64,000 bases of DNA, taken from Sulfitobacter indolifex (lineage in GTDB: Bacteria; Pseudomonadota; Alphaproteobacteria; Rhodobacterales; Rhodobacteraceae). Location of the stretch: NCBI RefSeq assembly GCF_022788655.1, contig NZ_CP084957.1:40165-104164 (forward strand). Reading direction: 5' to 3'. Position numbers and translations under genes: made by a program. The notes beneath the pieces were generated by a model. That model saw only the letters and a program-made list of their open reading frames with translations. It did no database searches and was not told the origin of the DNA. This document shows, in pieces, positions 36,401 to 44,894 of the stretch. Each line of letters opens with the position of its first letter. Within the stretch, counting starts at the first letter, position 1.

Positions 36401-36612
36401 CAATCATGGCCGGCCTGATGCCGATCCTTTGGGCGCATGGCACCGGGTCCGAGATCATGCAGCGCATCGCAGTGCCCATGATCGGGGGAATGGTGTCGTC
36501 AACCTTGCTGACCCTGATCGTCATTCCGGCGGTTTATGCCATCATCAAAGGGTGGAGCCAGAAGCAAGCCGGTACAGTGCCTGATTTGGCCCTTGGGCGG
36601 GCCGCAGAATAA
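33463..36612 (+). CDS. cusA: CusA-type heavy-metal RND efflux pump
   Basis: 1049 residues, the normal length, with twelve membrane segments and two large periplasmic loops. N-terminal NLPIDAIPDLSDVQV and IGAMIDAAIVMIENAHKHLE are typical of the HME-RND family. The periplasmic part has Met residues suited to Cu+ or Ag+ (VSNAWTMPIRARIDMLSTGI is the CusA-like block). It exports Cu+/Ag+ from the periplasm. No TolC-type gene follows; the candidate outer membrane partner is at 42540. Confidence 0.96.
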   Translation: MIARVIEWSARNLVLVFFATALIIAAGVWSLRNLPIDAIPDLSDVQVIVLTDYPGQAPQVVEDQVTYPLTSAMLTVPRSRVVRGFSFFGISFVYIIFEDGVDPYWARSRVLEYLNAAAARLPDGVTPTLGPDATGVGWVYQYAITGENLSLAELRSLQDWVVRFGASRAEGVSEVASVGGFVKQYSVTVDPVRMRAQGFTLSDIGKAISESNMDTGGRTVELSEFEFMVRGRGYLSGTEDIGNITLRSIGGVPISLRDVARVEIVPNERRGIAELNGEGEVASGIVLQRVGANALDVIENAKSELDVVAQSLPDGVDIVPVYDRSNLILSAIETLKTTLLEESLVVAGVTIIFLLHVRSALVAIIMLPIGLLMAFTAMKFLGIGANIMSLGGIAIAIGAMIDAAIVMIENAHKHLERAAPDKPRIEVLIEAASEVGPALFFSLLIITVSFLPIFALEGQEGRMFGPLAYTKTFSMAAAAFLSVTLVPALMVVFVRGRIMPEHRNPVNRALIAVYRPIIRAVLKAKSLTIIVALAALVVTIWPARQLGSEFMPVLNEGTLMYMPTTLPGLSVTKAAELMQTQDRIIKTFPEVLTVFGKAGRALTATDPAPTEMFETIIQLRPEDEWRPGVTTESLRQEMDAALQFPGVSNAWTMPIRARIDMLSTGIRTPVGIKVYGTSLTEMEKVAREVEAVVRTVPGTTSAYAERVIGGYYLDITPDRTVLGRYGLSVQDVQEVIGMALGAKAITQTVEGRERYDVAVRYPATLRSDPETIGREVQVALPGGGTIPLGDVATIERTRGATSIRTENGQLAVYIFVDIVGRDLGGYVAEAQAAVAASVTLPPGYSLGWSGQFEYLERAKQRLATVVPLTLALIFLLLYLNFRRLTETLIVMLSLPFALVGGIWLMWFMGFNMSVAVAVGFIALAGVAAETGVIMLIYLDQALNEARARAGDRDLTRDELHAAIMVGAVDRVRPKMMTVVAIMAGLMPILWAHGTGSEIMQRIAVPMIGGMVSSTLLTLIVIPAVYAIIKGWSQKQAGTVPDLALGRAAE

Positions 36613-36662
36613 GGGCAACGGCGTCAAGCAAGCAATAGGATATTGAGATGTATGCTCGAAAC

Positions 36663-37904
36663 CTATGGAGTCACCGCGACTTCGACCATGCGGATTGTAG
36701 TGTCCCCGTCCCCGCCGCCGGTCGGCTGCGTCCAGGCCACAAACGTACCGGCGTCTCCGCGCGCCATTCGGGGAAAACCGATCGATCCGCCGCCCCGATT
36801 GATATGGAGCGCCTGAGGCGCTGCGCATCCGGTACTTCGCGATATGTGGCACATGACGATCGCTTCACCGCCTCCCACATATTCAATCCAGAGCGCCAAT
36901 GCGCTTCCATCCGGCATTTGCAGAACATCCACCCGTCCCGCGGCTGTGCCGAGGTCAATGCGGAGCGGTTCGTCAAACTGCGCGCCGCCATCGGCCGAAA
37001 ACGCGATATAAACCTCCGGTTTATTCTCAGCTGCAGTGAACCAGATAACGGACACCTTGTCGTCCATCGTATCAACGGCTGGGCCATTTACGGGGCAGCC
37101 GGCAATTTCCCATCCGTCGTCGTGAACAGTGAGGGGTTGCGTCCAGTCCCCTCCGGTAGATCGAATAATCGAAATGTCGCGGATTTCATCGGCGGTTCGA
37201 TCACGATAGACCGCCACGATATCGTCCGAAGCGGTCCGCGCTGCGGACGTCTGACAACAAGTACAAGCGCGCGCGTCCAACAGGCTTTCTGGCTTCATCG
37301 TTCCGTCAGAGTTGATCTGTCGTGCGCGCAGCTGCATCGCATTCTCGAAGTTTTCGCCTTCTGTTTGACTGTCATACTCCCGGCCATCCAGCCACAGCGC
37401 CGTCAACCCGCCAAACTGATCGGGAACCAACGAAACAAAACCGTGCTCGCGTTGTGATCTGTCATCATGGGGAATAAGCGGTTCCGTCCAGCTTCTGCCT
37501 TCATCTTTAGAAAAAGCGATATTGACGTCATATTGGTAATCACCCTCCCCATTCAGTTTAAGCCATTGTGCCGCCAGGCCGCCATCAGCCAGCACCGCTA
37601 CCGATGGAAAATCGGCCCAGTTGATGTAAATCTTTGACGATTTATGAATTGTGCGAGCGTCCGACCACTCGCTGCCATCAAGGATGGCCATGCGAACTTC
37701 CGCTTCGGCTCCGTTTTCTTCTGTCCAACTCAATACGACCCGGCCATCCGGCAAGGTTGCAAGTGATGGCTCACGGGCACCGATGCCGACCGGGGCTGCG
37801 CGGTCGGTCAATCTGAAGAGGTCGGTTTCCTCGGCATATGTTGCGGTGAAAGAACTGAAAAATGCACCAATACTCAATATGGACGCATAAAGACATTTAC
37901 TCAT
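36663..37904 (-). CDS. Secreted sialidase-like (BNR repeat) beta-propeller protein
   Basis: 413 residues from ATG 37904, which has GGAAGAA upstream; the longer frame to 38018 overlaps a cytochrome gene. A signal peptide (ILSIGAFFSSFTATYAE) precedes a beta-propeller with several Asp-box-like repeats (AFSKDEGRSWTEPL, AFSADGGAQFDEPL). A Cys cluster DARACTCCQTS (about 205) is unusual for sialidases and could hold metal. It ends the leftward TolC/oxidase operon. Enzymatic activity is doubtful; a metal or protein binding role is possible. Confidence 0.75.
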   Translation of the reverse strand: MSKCLYASILSIGAFFSSFTATYAEETDLFRLTDRAAPVGIGAREPSLATLPDGRVVLSWTEENGAEAEVRMAILDGSEWSDARTIHKSSKIYINWADFPSVAVLADGGLAAQWLKLNGEGDYQYDVNIAFSKDEGRSWTEPLIPHDDRSQREHGFVSLVPDQFGGLTALWLDGREYDSQTEGENFENAMQLRARQINSDGTMKPESLLDARACTCCQTSAARTASDDIVAVYRDRTADEIRDISIIRSTGGDWTQPLTVHDDGWEIAGCPVNGPAVDTMDDKVSVIWFTAAENKPEVYIAFSADGGAQFDEPLRIDLGTAAGRVDVLQMPDGSALALWIEYVGGGEAIVMCHISRSTGCAAPQALHINRGGGSIGFPRMARGDAGTFVAWTQPTGGGDGDTTIRMVEVAVTP

Positions 37905-37998
37905 GAAAACGTTCTTCCGCCAGTTGTGGCCATGTCGCGGCGAACCTAGTAGTCGTTGACCGCGAACCAAACTCCACCCTCTTATCTGTCGAAACGGC

Positions 37999-38457
37999 TT
38001 AATTGATCCCATTGGCACGCTGCAATGCTCGAATATACGTCACGATAGCAAGGATCTCTGATCGCGTCACGCCTTCAACCGCTGGCATGTTTCCAAATTT
38101 CCAATGATGCGCCCGCACTCCATTTTGCGCCGCGAGGACAAACGCCATGTCGCTGTGATGGCTCGGTTCGTAAATCTTGTGAACAAGCGGTGGAGCAACG
38201 CCATCCCGGCCTTGCCCGTTCAGGCCGTGGCACACGGCACAGACCGCATCATAAGCGCCTGCGCCGATTTGCTCCTGCTCTGTAAAACTTGCTGGTAGCG
38301 TGACAGTTACAAGCGCGCCTGCGGGAAGCGCGACGCCCTCATCCGTCTGCGTACCCGTTTGAGAGTAATCCGGCTGCATGATGTACCAGCCTGCTGAAGC
38401 AACGGCGATCAAAGCAAAGAATATCGCTGCCCATTTCATCCCATCAAACTCCTTCAT
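37999..38457 (-). CDS. Membrane-anchored cytochrome c
   Basis: 152 residues: an N-terminal anchor (WAAIFFALIAVASAGWYI) and one class I cytochrome c domain with haem site CAVCH and the distal Met in FGNMPAVEGVT. It could accept electrons from the multicopper oxidase substrates or supply the respiratory chain. It overlaps the ABC-type membrane gene by ATGA. Related in style to the cytochrome at 54551. Confidence 0.92.
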   Translation of the reverse strand: MKEFDGMKWAAIFFALIAVASAGWYIMQPDYSQTGTQTDEGVALPAGALVTVTLPASFTEQEQIGAGAYDAVCAVCHGLNGQGRDGVAPPLVHKIYEPSHHSDMAFVLAAQNGVRAHHWKFGNMPAVEGVTRSEILAIVTYIRALQRANGIN

Positions 38458-39758
38458 GATGTTGCTATGGCCCCCTGCCCTACCAAAGACAGAGCTGGGT
38501 ATCTCTGCTTGGATCGCTCGAATTGGCCAGCCTCTTGTGGCGCAGTGTTGTCTGGCTGAGCATGCCCCAATGGCTGAATCGATTTGTTTAAAAAGGCCAT
38601 GATTTCCTGATACCGGATCCGCGTGTCTTCCAGCGTCTGATAGTAATTGAAGAGCTCTTTCAGCGGTGCCGAGAAGTCCTTGTGTGCTGCCAGGACGGCC
38701 ACCAGCGCGCCGAGTGTAATGCGACCTTCGATGACAAAATATCCACCCAAAGAGTAGAACAGGAAGGGCGTCAGCGCGGTCAGAAAATTGTTGAGGGCCT
38801 TGATGAAGAACTTCAGACGGAAAATCTTCCTGCGCACGCGCTCAAGCTCTCTAAAACTTGTACTCACTGGCAGCAGCCCGGCCGGATTGACCTGTCGTTC
38901 GCGCAACTGATCGCTGAGCTGCCTGCCAAGTTGTCGGACTTCCCTGATCCTTGTGCGTGAAAGGGCGTTGACCCGGCGTTGTAGCTTGGGCAGCAGCACG
39001 AGTTGAATTGGCAGCACCGTCAGTGCGGCGGCACCCAACACAGGGTCCTGAACGAACATGAAAGACAGGATCGTCAGAAGCGTACCGCCTTGCAGGATTG
39101 GTAGCGCAAGGACATCTGCAGCAAAGCCACCTATGGGCTCAACTTCCTGTGCGAGAATAGGGATGATTTCGCTCTGGTTTCGAGCGTCTGGATCGCTGCG
39201 CCAGTGCCGATAGACCAGCAGGCGGAAGCGCCGCAGAAAACGCTCAGCGACATACCCTTTGAAAACATTAAGGCCATATTTGTTTAGCCCGTTCAGGATG
39301 ATCGCCAGAAGGTAAAGACCGCAAAGCAGCATGAGGAAAACGACCTGATCGAGGTCTTGTCCCAAAATGGCAATCGGGAAACGGCCTGAATCCAGAGCGT
39401 TGTTTACGATCTGTTTTGGCAGTTCTAAAGTCAGATAGAGTATAGGCATTGCGATGAGGCTAACCAATATCATCAATGCCTGCTGACTTCTGGAGTAGCG
39501 CAAGACAGTCTTGAAAAGACTTTTTTCAAGCCCTCGTATGGGCTCTGTGTGTAACGCCGGCGTGCTGCGGTACTTCCAAAGCTTCAGAATGCCGCGAATA
39601 GCAAGATATGAGCCAACGGTGATCAGCAGCGCGGGGGCCAAGACCAGTATGAGATGAATGAACGGATGCACCCAGTCTGGCGTGGCATCGTTGTAGTCGT
39701 ACCCAAAGGCGGCAGCTACGTCGTGTACAAGCAGGTGATACCTGTCCAAGAGTGACAT
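38454..39758 (-). CDS. ABC exporter transmembrane domain without an ATPase domain
   Basis: 434 residues from ATG 39758. Six membrane segments and the intracellular helices of a type I exporter (ABC_membrane) are visible, for example PIILAQEVEPIGGF and RVNALSRTRIREVRQLG. The protein ends soon after the last helix; no Walker A, signature LSGGQ or Walker B is present here or in neighbouring genes. The end overlaps the cytochrome gene, so this is not an obvious truncation. It may work with an ATPase from elsewhere or have lost ATP-driven transport. Confidence 0.8.
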   Translation of the reverse strand: MSLLDRYHLLVHDVAAAFGYDYNDATPDWVHPFIHLILVLAPALLITVGSYLAIRGILKLWKYRSTPALHTEPIRGLEKSLFKTVLRYSRSQQALMILVSLIAMPILYLTLELPKQIVNNALDSGRFPIAILGQDLDQVVFLMLLCGLYLLAIILNGLNKYGLNVFKGYVAERFLRRFRLLVYRHWRSDPDARNQSEIIPILAQEVEPIGGFAADVLALPILQGGTLLTILSFMFVQDPVLGAAALTVLPIQLVLLPKLQRRVNALSRTRIREVRQLGRQLSDQLRERQVNPAGLLPVSTSFRELERVRRKIFRLKFFIKALNNFLTALTPFLFYSLGGYFVIEGRITLGALVAVLAAHKDFSAPLKELFNYYQTLEDTRIRYQEIMAFLNKSIQPLGHAQPDNTAPQEAGQFERSKQRYPALSLVGQGAIATS

Positions 39759-39766
39759 TGAAAAGT

Positions 39767-40300
39767 CTAGCCCTTGGATTTCGGCGCAAGGTGGTCGTGC
39801 ACGATGATGACGCCCCACATGCCCGCTTCCCGGTGGCCGGGGATCAAGCATACGAACTCCAGGTTGGCCATATCGGAGAACTCCCAGATCAACTCGGCAT
39901 TTTGTCCACTAGGGATCGAAACTGAATTGGCGTTGTCATGTTGCATATCGGGATGTTCGCGCATCCACTGCTGGTGTTCTGCAACCTCGTCAAAGGAGCC
40001 AAGAAAGAACTCGTGATCCAGTCTGCCGGCATTGCCGATCGAAAACCGGATGACCGACCCCCTTTCAATCTGGATCGCGTCCGGCTCGAAAAGCATGTAG
40101 CCGCTTTCTGTCTCCCTGATGGACAATTCAATCGTCCTGTCGATCGAGGAGCCATCACCGGGTTTCCCGATCGGATCATGGCCAAGCATTTCGAAGGCTC
40201 GGGCGTGAGGCTGCTGGCCCTTCCCACTGGAAGCGCCTACTGAAAAAGCCGGAAGGACGAGCGCAAGGGCGATGGTGCAGGTTCTCAGGAAATTCTTCAT
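39767..40300 (-). CDS. Cupredoxin-like periplasmic copper protein
   Basis: 177 residues, signal peptide (IALALVLPAFSVGAS). The cupredoxin fold carries the type 1 copper ligands: His in RLDHEFFLG, then Cys, His and Met in EFVCLIPGHREAGMWG. It resembles the cupredoxin part of the next-upstream protein (40410). It may shuttle electrons or bind copper in the periplasm. Confidence 0.88.
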   Translation of the reverse strand: MKNFLRTCTIALALVLPAFSVGASSGKGQQPHARAFEMLGHDPIGKPGDGSSIDRTIELSIRETESGYMLFEPDAIQIERGSVIRFSIGNAGRLDHEFFLGSFDEVAEHQQWMREHPDMQHDNANSVSIPSGQNAELIWEFSDMANLEFVCLIPGHREAGMWGVIIVHDHLAPKSKG

Positions 40301-40369
40301 GCTCGGCTACCTCCGTAGCGCTTGATTTTATGGGATCTTCTTGCTTGCTCGGGCCAAGCGATCAAGGCG

Positions 40370-40400
40370 ATGGGGCCGGAGTGTTTACCCCCGACCCCAT
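40370..40400 (-). terminator. Intercistronic hairpin
   Basis: ATGGGGTCGG and CCGGCCCCAT (minus strand) can pair with one G-T step around an 11-base loop, 9 bases after the stop of the cupredoxin-CusF gene. There is no following U-run, so it could be an mRNA-stabilising hairpin or weak terminator. Confidence 0.4.
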
Positions 40401-40409
40401 TGTTTGTAG

Positions 40410-41123
40410 TTACTTCATCTGCGTGACGGTCAGTTTACCCTTGACCCGGTCAGCGACGAATTCGATGCCCTGACCTTCCGCCATCTTGGCCATCATTGCT
40501 TCGTCGGCGCGAAACACCATAGTCATCGCGGGCATATCGAGGTTGACCAGAGGGCCGTGGATGATTGTGACCTTGCCGGCCTTGGCGTCGATTTTCTTGA
40601 TGGTCCCGCTCGTGTATTCCACGTCAGCTTGGGCCATCTGGTCACCGACTGCGACCTCACGGTGCATGCCGGATTCGTAGTGGCCAGGGATCAGGCACGC
40701 CGCTTCGAACGTACCAGAATTCGCGAAAGTCCAGACAACCTCACCCGACGCGCCCGCATCGAGACGGATACGGTTCGGATCGTCGTGTTCCATATCCATC
40801 TTGGCCATTTCGATCTTGTGCTCGGCATTCCGCTCTACCGTGTCGAGGACGAATTCATGCTCCAGCTCACCCTTGTTGGTGATGTTGAAGCGGATGGTTT
40901 CGCCCTCCTTGATATCCATCGGCTCACTCTCGATCAGCATCTGGCCCTCATCGTTTTCGAGCAAAGTGACGTCGATTGTGCGGTCCACCTTGGCGGCGTC
41001 ACCAGGGACACCGATGTCCATCTGCGGTGCCGCCGTTTCAGCTTTGCTGGTATGCCCGGGAGATGCATAAGCGCCCGTGGCAAGTGTGAGAGTGATGGCC
41101 GTGCTGAGAAGTATCTTTTGCAT
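40410..41123 (-). CDS. Cupredoxin-CusF fusion protein
   Basis: 237 residues from ATG 41123. After a signal peptide (ITLTLATGAYASP) a cupredoxin domain (about 35-160) has His in ELEHEFVLD and CLIPGHYESGMH as copper ligands. A CusF-type domain (about 168-237) follows: GTIKKIDAKAGKVTI, HGPLVNLDMPAMTMVF and the final KGKLTVTQMK, with His and two Met as Cu+/Ag+ ligands. CusF normally is a separate protein feeding the CusCBA pump. The fusion joins an electron-transfer fold to a chaperone. Confidence 0.9.
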   Translation of the reverse strand: MQKILLSTAITLTLATGAYASPGHTSKAETAAPQMDIGVPGDAAKVDRTIDVTLLENDEGQMLIESEPMDIKEGETIRFNITNKGELEHEFVLDTVERNAEHKIEMAKMDMEHDDPNRIRLDAGASGEVVWTFANSGTFEAACLIPGHYESGMHREVAVGDQMAQADVEYTSGTIKKIDAKAGKVTIIHGPLVNLDMPAMTMVFRADEAMMAKMAEGQGIEFVADRVKGKLTVTQMK

Positions 41124-41169
41124 TTTATTGTCCTGTAGGTTGGTTAGGTTGGAGATGACGAAGGGCCGC

Positions 41170-42528
41170 TCAGCCCTTCGAGGTTGGTTTCGGTGTGAGA
41201 ATGGTCTTGGGGCTGTTGTTGGAGGCAAATTCGGGTAATTCGCCGGTCCATTCGTAGGCCATCTCGCCCGGAGGATTCTCGTACCAGCCGGGATCGGAGT
41301 AATCGTCCGCGTCGATGCCGTCCCGCACCTTCACGACCGAAAACATGCCGCCCATCTCGATGGGTCCGTACGGGCCCCAACCCGTCATCATCGGGATGGT
41401 ATTGTCGGGTAGCGGCATTTCCATTTTTGCCATGTCCCCCATGCCGGACATGCCCATCGGCATGTATTCCGGCTGGAATTGACGGATCTTCTGGGTCAGC
41501 GGCTTCTTGTTCACCCCGATGAACGTCGGCACGTCATGGCCCATGGCGTTCATCGTATGGTGCGATTTGTGGCAATGGATCGCCCAATCTCCCAGATGAT
41601 CGGCGACGAATTCGTAGGCGCGCATCGCACCTACGGGAATGTCGATGCTGACCTCCGGCCACTGTGCTTCAGGCGGCACCCAGCCGCCATCCGTGCAGGT
41701 GACCTTGAAGTCATAGCCGTGCATATGGATCGGGTGGTTCGTCATCGTAAGGTTCCCAACCCGTACTCGCACCCGGTCGCCCTTGTTCACGACCAGCGGA
41801 TCAATGTCGGGGAAGATCCGGCTGTTCCAGGTCCAAAGGTTGAAATCCGTCATCGTCATGATGCGGGGTACATAGGTACCCGGATCGATGTCGAAAGCAT
41901 TCAGCATGATCAGGAAATCACGATCCACCGGCATGAATGTGGGATCCTTGGGGTGGACCACGAACATGCCCATCATCCCCATCGCCATCTGGGTCATTTC
42001 ATCGCCGTGGGGGTGGTACATGAACGTTCCGGACTTCACCAAGTCGAATTCGTAGACGAAGGTTTTGCCCGGCGGGATGCTTGGATGGCTCAATCCGGAG
42101 ACCCCATCCATGCCTGAAGGAAGAATGAGCCCGTGCCAGTGCACCGTTGTGCCTTCCGGCAGCTTATTGGTGACGTAGATGCGCACCCGGTCGCCTTCGA
42201 CTGCTTCGATCGTCGGGCCGGTGGATTGGCCGTTGTAGCCCCACAAATGCGCGATCATGCCGTCGGCAAGCTCGCGTTCTACCGGTTCGGCCACGAGGTG
42301 AAATTCTTTCACCCCGTTGTTCATCCGGTGCGGCAGGGTCCACCCGTTCAATGTGACCACAGGTGTGTAGTCCGGCCCGGAATTGGGACGCGCCGTGATC
42401 GCCGTTGCTGCGCTATCCATTTGGGCAGCTTCGGGCAGGCCCATGTTCAGGGTTTGACCCCAGGCTTTCGAAGATACCAGCGTTGCACCTGCCGCGCCGG
42501 CTCCGAGTAATTGACGTCTATTTAGCAT
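41170..42528 (-). CDS. Multicopper oxidase (CopA-like), Tat-exported
   Basis: 452 residues. A twin-arginine signal (NRRQLLGAGAAGATLV) precedes a laccase-like oxidase with copper sites HWHGLILPSG, MYHPHGDEM, HPIHMHGYDF and HCHKSHHTMNAMGH. Met-rich parts (MPMGMSGMGDMAKM) near the C-terminus suit Cu+ binding. It should oxidise Cu+ in the periplasm. It lies between the TolC-type gene and the cupredoxin-CusF gene in one operon. Confidence 0.93.
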   Translation of the reverse strand: MLNRRQLLGAGAAGATLVSSKAWGQTLNMGLPEAAQMDSAATAITARPNSGPDYTPVVTLNGWTLPHRMNNGVKEFHLVAEPVERELADGMIAHLWGYNGQSTGPTIEAVEGDRVRIYVTNKLPEGTTVHWHGLILPSGMDGVSGLSHPSIPPGKTFVYEFDLVKSGTFMYHPHGDEMTQMAMGMMGMFVVHPKDPTFMPVDRDFLIMLNAFDIDPGTYVPRIMTMTDFNLWTWNSRIFPDIDPLVVNKGDRVRVRVGNLTMTNHPIHMHGYDFKVTCTDGGWVPPEAQWPEVSIDIPVGAMRAYEFVADHLGDWAIHCHKSHHTMNAMGHDVPTFIGVNKKPLTQKIRQFQPEYMPMGMSGMGDMAKMEMPLPDNTIPMMTGWGPYGPIEMGGMFSVVKVRDGIDADDYSDPGWYENPPGEMAYEWTGELPEFASNNSPKTILTPKPTSKG

Positions 42529-42539
42529 GTCAGTTCCTT

Positions 42540-44003
42540 TCAGTGTCCTGCGCCGCCACCGGCGGCAAGTGTCGCGCCTTCTCCACCAGCACCGCCACCG
42601 CCTTCGCCGCCGCCATAGATCGCAGCGGTCAGATCAGCCTGTGCCATGTAGAATTCGCGTTTTGCGTTTGCCGCTTCCAGTGATGCGCCCAGTTTCTCGC
42701 GCACGTCTGTCAGCAGCTCGAAAGTGTTGGTGATCATGCCGTTATAAGACAGCAGCCCCTCTTCTTCGACGGTCGTGCGTAGCGGCACCAGAACGTCGCG
42801 ATAGTGGCGGGCGATCTTATACGCGGCGTGATAGGAGGCTTCAGCACCACGCGCTTCGGACCGCACGTTGACGGCTCTTTCTGCCAGCACGTTAGCTGCT
42901 TGCAGGTACGACAATTCCGCCTTGCGCATCCGTGCCTTCCCGGTGTCGTAAATCGGGATTGCGAACTCCACCTCCACCTGAGGGGTGGTCACGGTCTCCG
43001 TTTCTCCGTCCTCAATTTCCCGCTCCGCTTCGAACCCGGCAATGAATTCGAGATCGCTGATAATGCGAGTCTGATCAGTCAGACCAAACGCCTTGGCCTG
43101 TGCTTCCAGGCCAAGTTTGGCAACGCGCAGATCAACCCGATTTCGCAATGCTTTCGCTTCGATGTCAGTCACACGGCCGACGGAACGCGGCAGCGCAGGA
43201 AGGGCATCGGGCACATAATAGTCGACTTCGGTGCCCCACAGCCCCATGAGCCTGGTCAAAGCCTCCTTGGACCGGGTAGCACTCAATCGTGCCTGGGCAA
43301 GTTGTCCAGCGAGTTCGGCATTGAATGCCTGCTCGCGGGCCTGTCCAGCTTTGTTGAGTGCGCCGGTCTCACCCAGCCTCATAGCCAATTCCGATCCGGC
43401 GTCAGACGTCGCCTTCGCACGGCGGAGATAACTCACAGCCTCGAAGGCGGCTACGGCATCGACCCATGCCTTCCGCGTCTGATTGGCCAGTGCGAGTGTG
43501 TCGTTCACGGCGCTCAGTTGAGCCTGCCGGAAGTTTGCGTCTGCAATGGCCGTACGCTGCTTGCGAGTGGTGGCATCGAGCACGTTCGACCGGATCAGTC
43601 CCTCGATCGCCCTGTAGGCACCCAGTTCGGGCGCACCGATGCCCAGTATACCAATCGACACGATCGGGTTTTCCGGCGTCGATTGCTGCCAGGCCTCTGC
43701 GGCCGATAGGCCAACGTTCGCATAGGACGCCTGCAACCCTTTGTTGTTCAGAAGCGCGACCTGAACGGCGGTGTCCGCCGAAATGGTCTTGCGGTACACC
43801 ATTGCGTGCACCTGCTTCTTCAAGGCCTCGTTTTCGGCCTGGGTTTCGGCGAAGGCTGTCCGTTTGCCGATGGCTGGTGTGACCTGGCTGGAAATGTTGG
43901 CAAAGCCAGCTTTTGGTTCCGTGTAGATGCCCGGTACAGCTGCAGCACAGGCACCCAAGATTAGCGGAAAGCCGAAAACCAGCGGAAACTTCGATACCCG
44001 CAT
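42540..44003 (-). CDS. TolC-family outer membrane efflux lipoprotein
   Basis: 487 residues with a lipoprotein-type signal (FPLILGACAA). The long alpha-helical repeats are typical of TolC/CusC proteins (LANQTRKAWVDAVAAFEAV, RAEQ-type heptads). The C-terminus ends in an unusual Gly-rich tail (about 20 residues, mostly Gly with Glu and Ala). It is the likely outer membrane partner of CusBA at 32030-36612, although transcribed separately with the oxidase. Confidence 0.9.
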   Translation of the reverse strand: MRVSKFPLVFGFPLILGACAAAVPGIYTEPKAGFANISSQVTPAIGKRTAFAETQAENEALKKQVHAMVYRKTISADTAVQVALLNNKGLQASYANVGLSAAEAWQQSTPENPIVSIGILGIGAPELGAYRAIEGLIRSNVLDATTRKQRTAIADANFRQAQLSAVNDTLALANQTRKAWVDAVAAFEAVSYLRRAKATSDAGSELAMRLGETGALNKAGQAREQAFNAELAGQLAQARLSATRSKEALTRLMGLWGTEVDYYVPDALPALPRSVGRVTDIEAKALRNRVDLRVAKLGLEAQAKAFGLTDQTRIISDLEFIAGFEAEREIEDGETETVTTPQVEVEFAIPIYDTGKARMRKAELSYLQAANVLAERAVNVRSEARGAEASYHAAYKIARHYRDVLVPLRTTVEEEGLLSYNGMITNTFELLTDVREKLGASLEAANAKREFYMAQADLTAAIYGGGEGGGGAGGEGATLAAGGGAGH

Positions 44004-44224
44004 CAGTTGCCCTCCGTCTGTTCTTGATTGACGGAACGCCAGTCGCGGGGACCTGTAGGGCCGCGATAGGTGTAGCCCGCCAAGGGGTCCTGATAGCTGA
44101 TCGGCGATGAAACTGCCGTGTTGACGACGGCCTGTTGGGTCGCGACGGACGGCAACGGGGTGGGCTCATAGGCGCATGCGCCAAGCCCGAGGGCCGAAGC
44201 CCCCATAAGTATATGAATTTTCAT
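44003..44224 (-). CDS. Small lipoprotein
   Basis: 73 residues from ATG 44224, overlapping the TolC gene by ATGA. Lipobox LGLGAC at residues 13-18, then a polar tail with YRGPTGPRDWRSVNQEQ. Such small proteins often precede copper-type TolC genes in this group; no function is known. Confidence 0.75.
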   Translation of the reverse strand: MKIHILMGASALGLGACAYEPTPLPSVATQQAVVNTAVSSPISYQDPLAGYTYRGPTGPRDWRSVNQEQTEGN

Positions 44225-44297
44225 GAAAGTAACCTGATTGGTGAACGTTGTCTCACGCAGAATCTGCGCAAGGCTCACACCCGATTTGGGCGCCGGT

Positions 44298-44720
44298 TCA
44301 GATCAAGAATCGAGGGGGCCGAAGAAACCCTGCTGTTTCTACCGAATACGTTTGACCGTCCAGAATGACATATTCACTTGTACCAACCGGCTCTGCTCTG
44401 ATCCTAGTGTCTTCGATGAAGACGACAGAAATACAGATGCCGTTGCAACACTCTTGAGATTGTTGCTCTTTGCCATCCTTGTCGGACGCTGCGATGTCAA
44501 TGTCGCTTGCGACCCTAAGCGTCTCATGCGCGTGATGCGCATCGCTTCCGGTGTCATGAGTCATGGCAGCACCAACGACACCAACAGACTTGGCTTGATG
44601 TCCGTCATGCATGCCGGATGCCGCGTGAGCGGCAGAAGGTGGTGACAATACCAATGCCAGCGCAAACGCAATGCACGTAAACACCCTTGACCAGCTTGAT
44701 ATGAAAACTCGAAAGCTCAT
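44298..44720 (-). CDS. Small secreted His/Cys-rich protein heading the TolC-oxidase operon
   Basis: 140 residues with a signal peptide (CIAFALALVLSPPSAAHAA). His-rich segments (GMHDGHQ, MTHDTGSDAHHAHE) and a Cys group QECCNGIC suggest metal binding. The C-terminus is GFLRPPRFLI. It starts the leftward operon of lipoprotein, TolC, multicopper oxidase and cupredoxins. No family is recognised with confidence. The region 44721-44894 upstream shows no gene. Confidence 0.7.
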   Translation of the reverse strand: MSFRVFISSWSRVFTCIAFALALVLSPPSAAHAASGMHDGHQAKSVGVVGAAMTHDTGSDAHHAHETLRVASDIDIAASDKDGKEQQSQECCNGICISVVFIEDTRIRAEPVGTSEYVILDGQTYSVETAGFLRPPRFLI

Positions 44721-44894
44721 GCCGCGAACATCGGAGACCTGTGCAGTACAGTCAATCCGTCCTGCGCAGGAAGGTTTGTCGCTTTTTTTGAAACAGGCGA
44801 GTTTTGGCCGCTGCTGTCAGAGAGTGCTGCATATCAGCGACATAGAGAGAGAGCCACTATCTCCGTCCAGCGGAGCGTTGCTGACGCATCTTGG

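Noticed and set aside
44758..44790. Possible fifth CueR-type site before the gene at 44720
   Set aside because: A CCTTCC...GGACGG dyad is present on the minus strand, but -35 and -10 are poor and the half-site spacing is off by one, so it was not listed.
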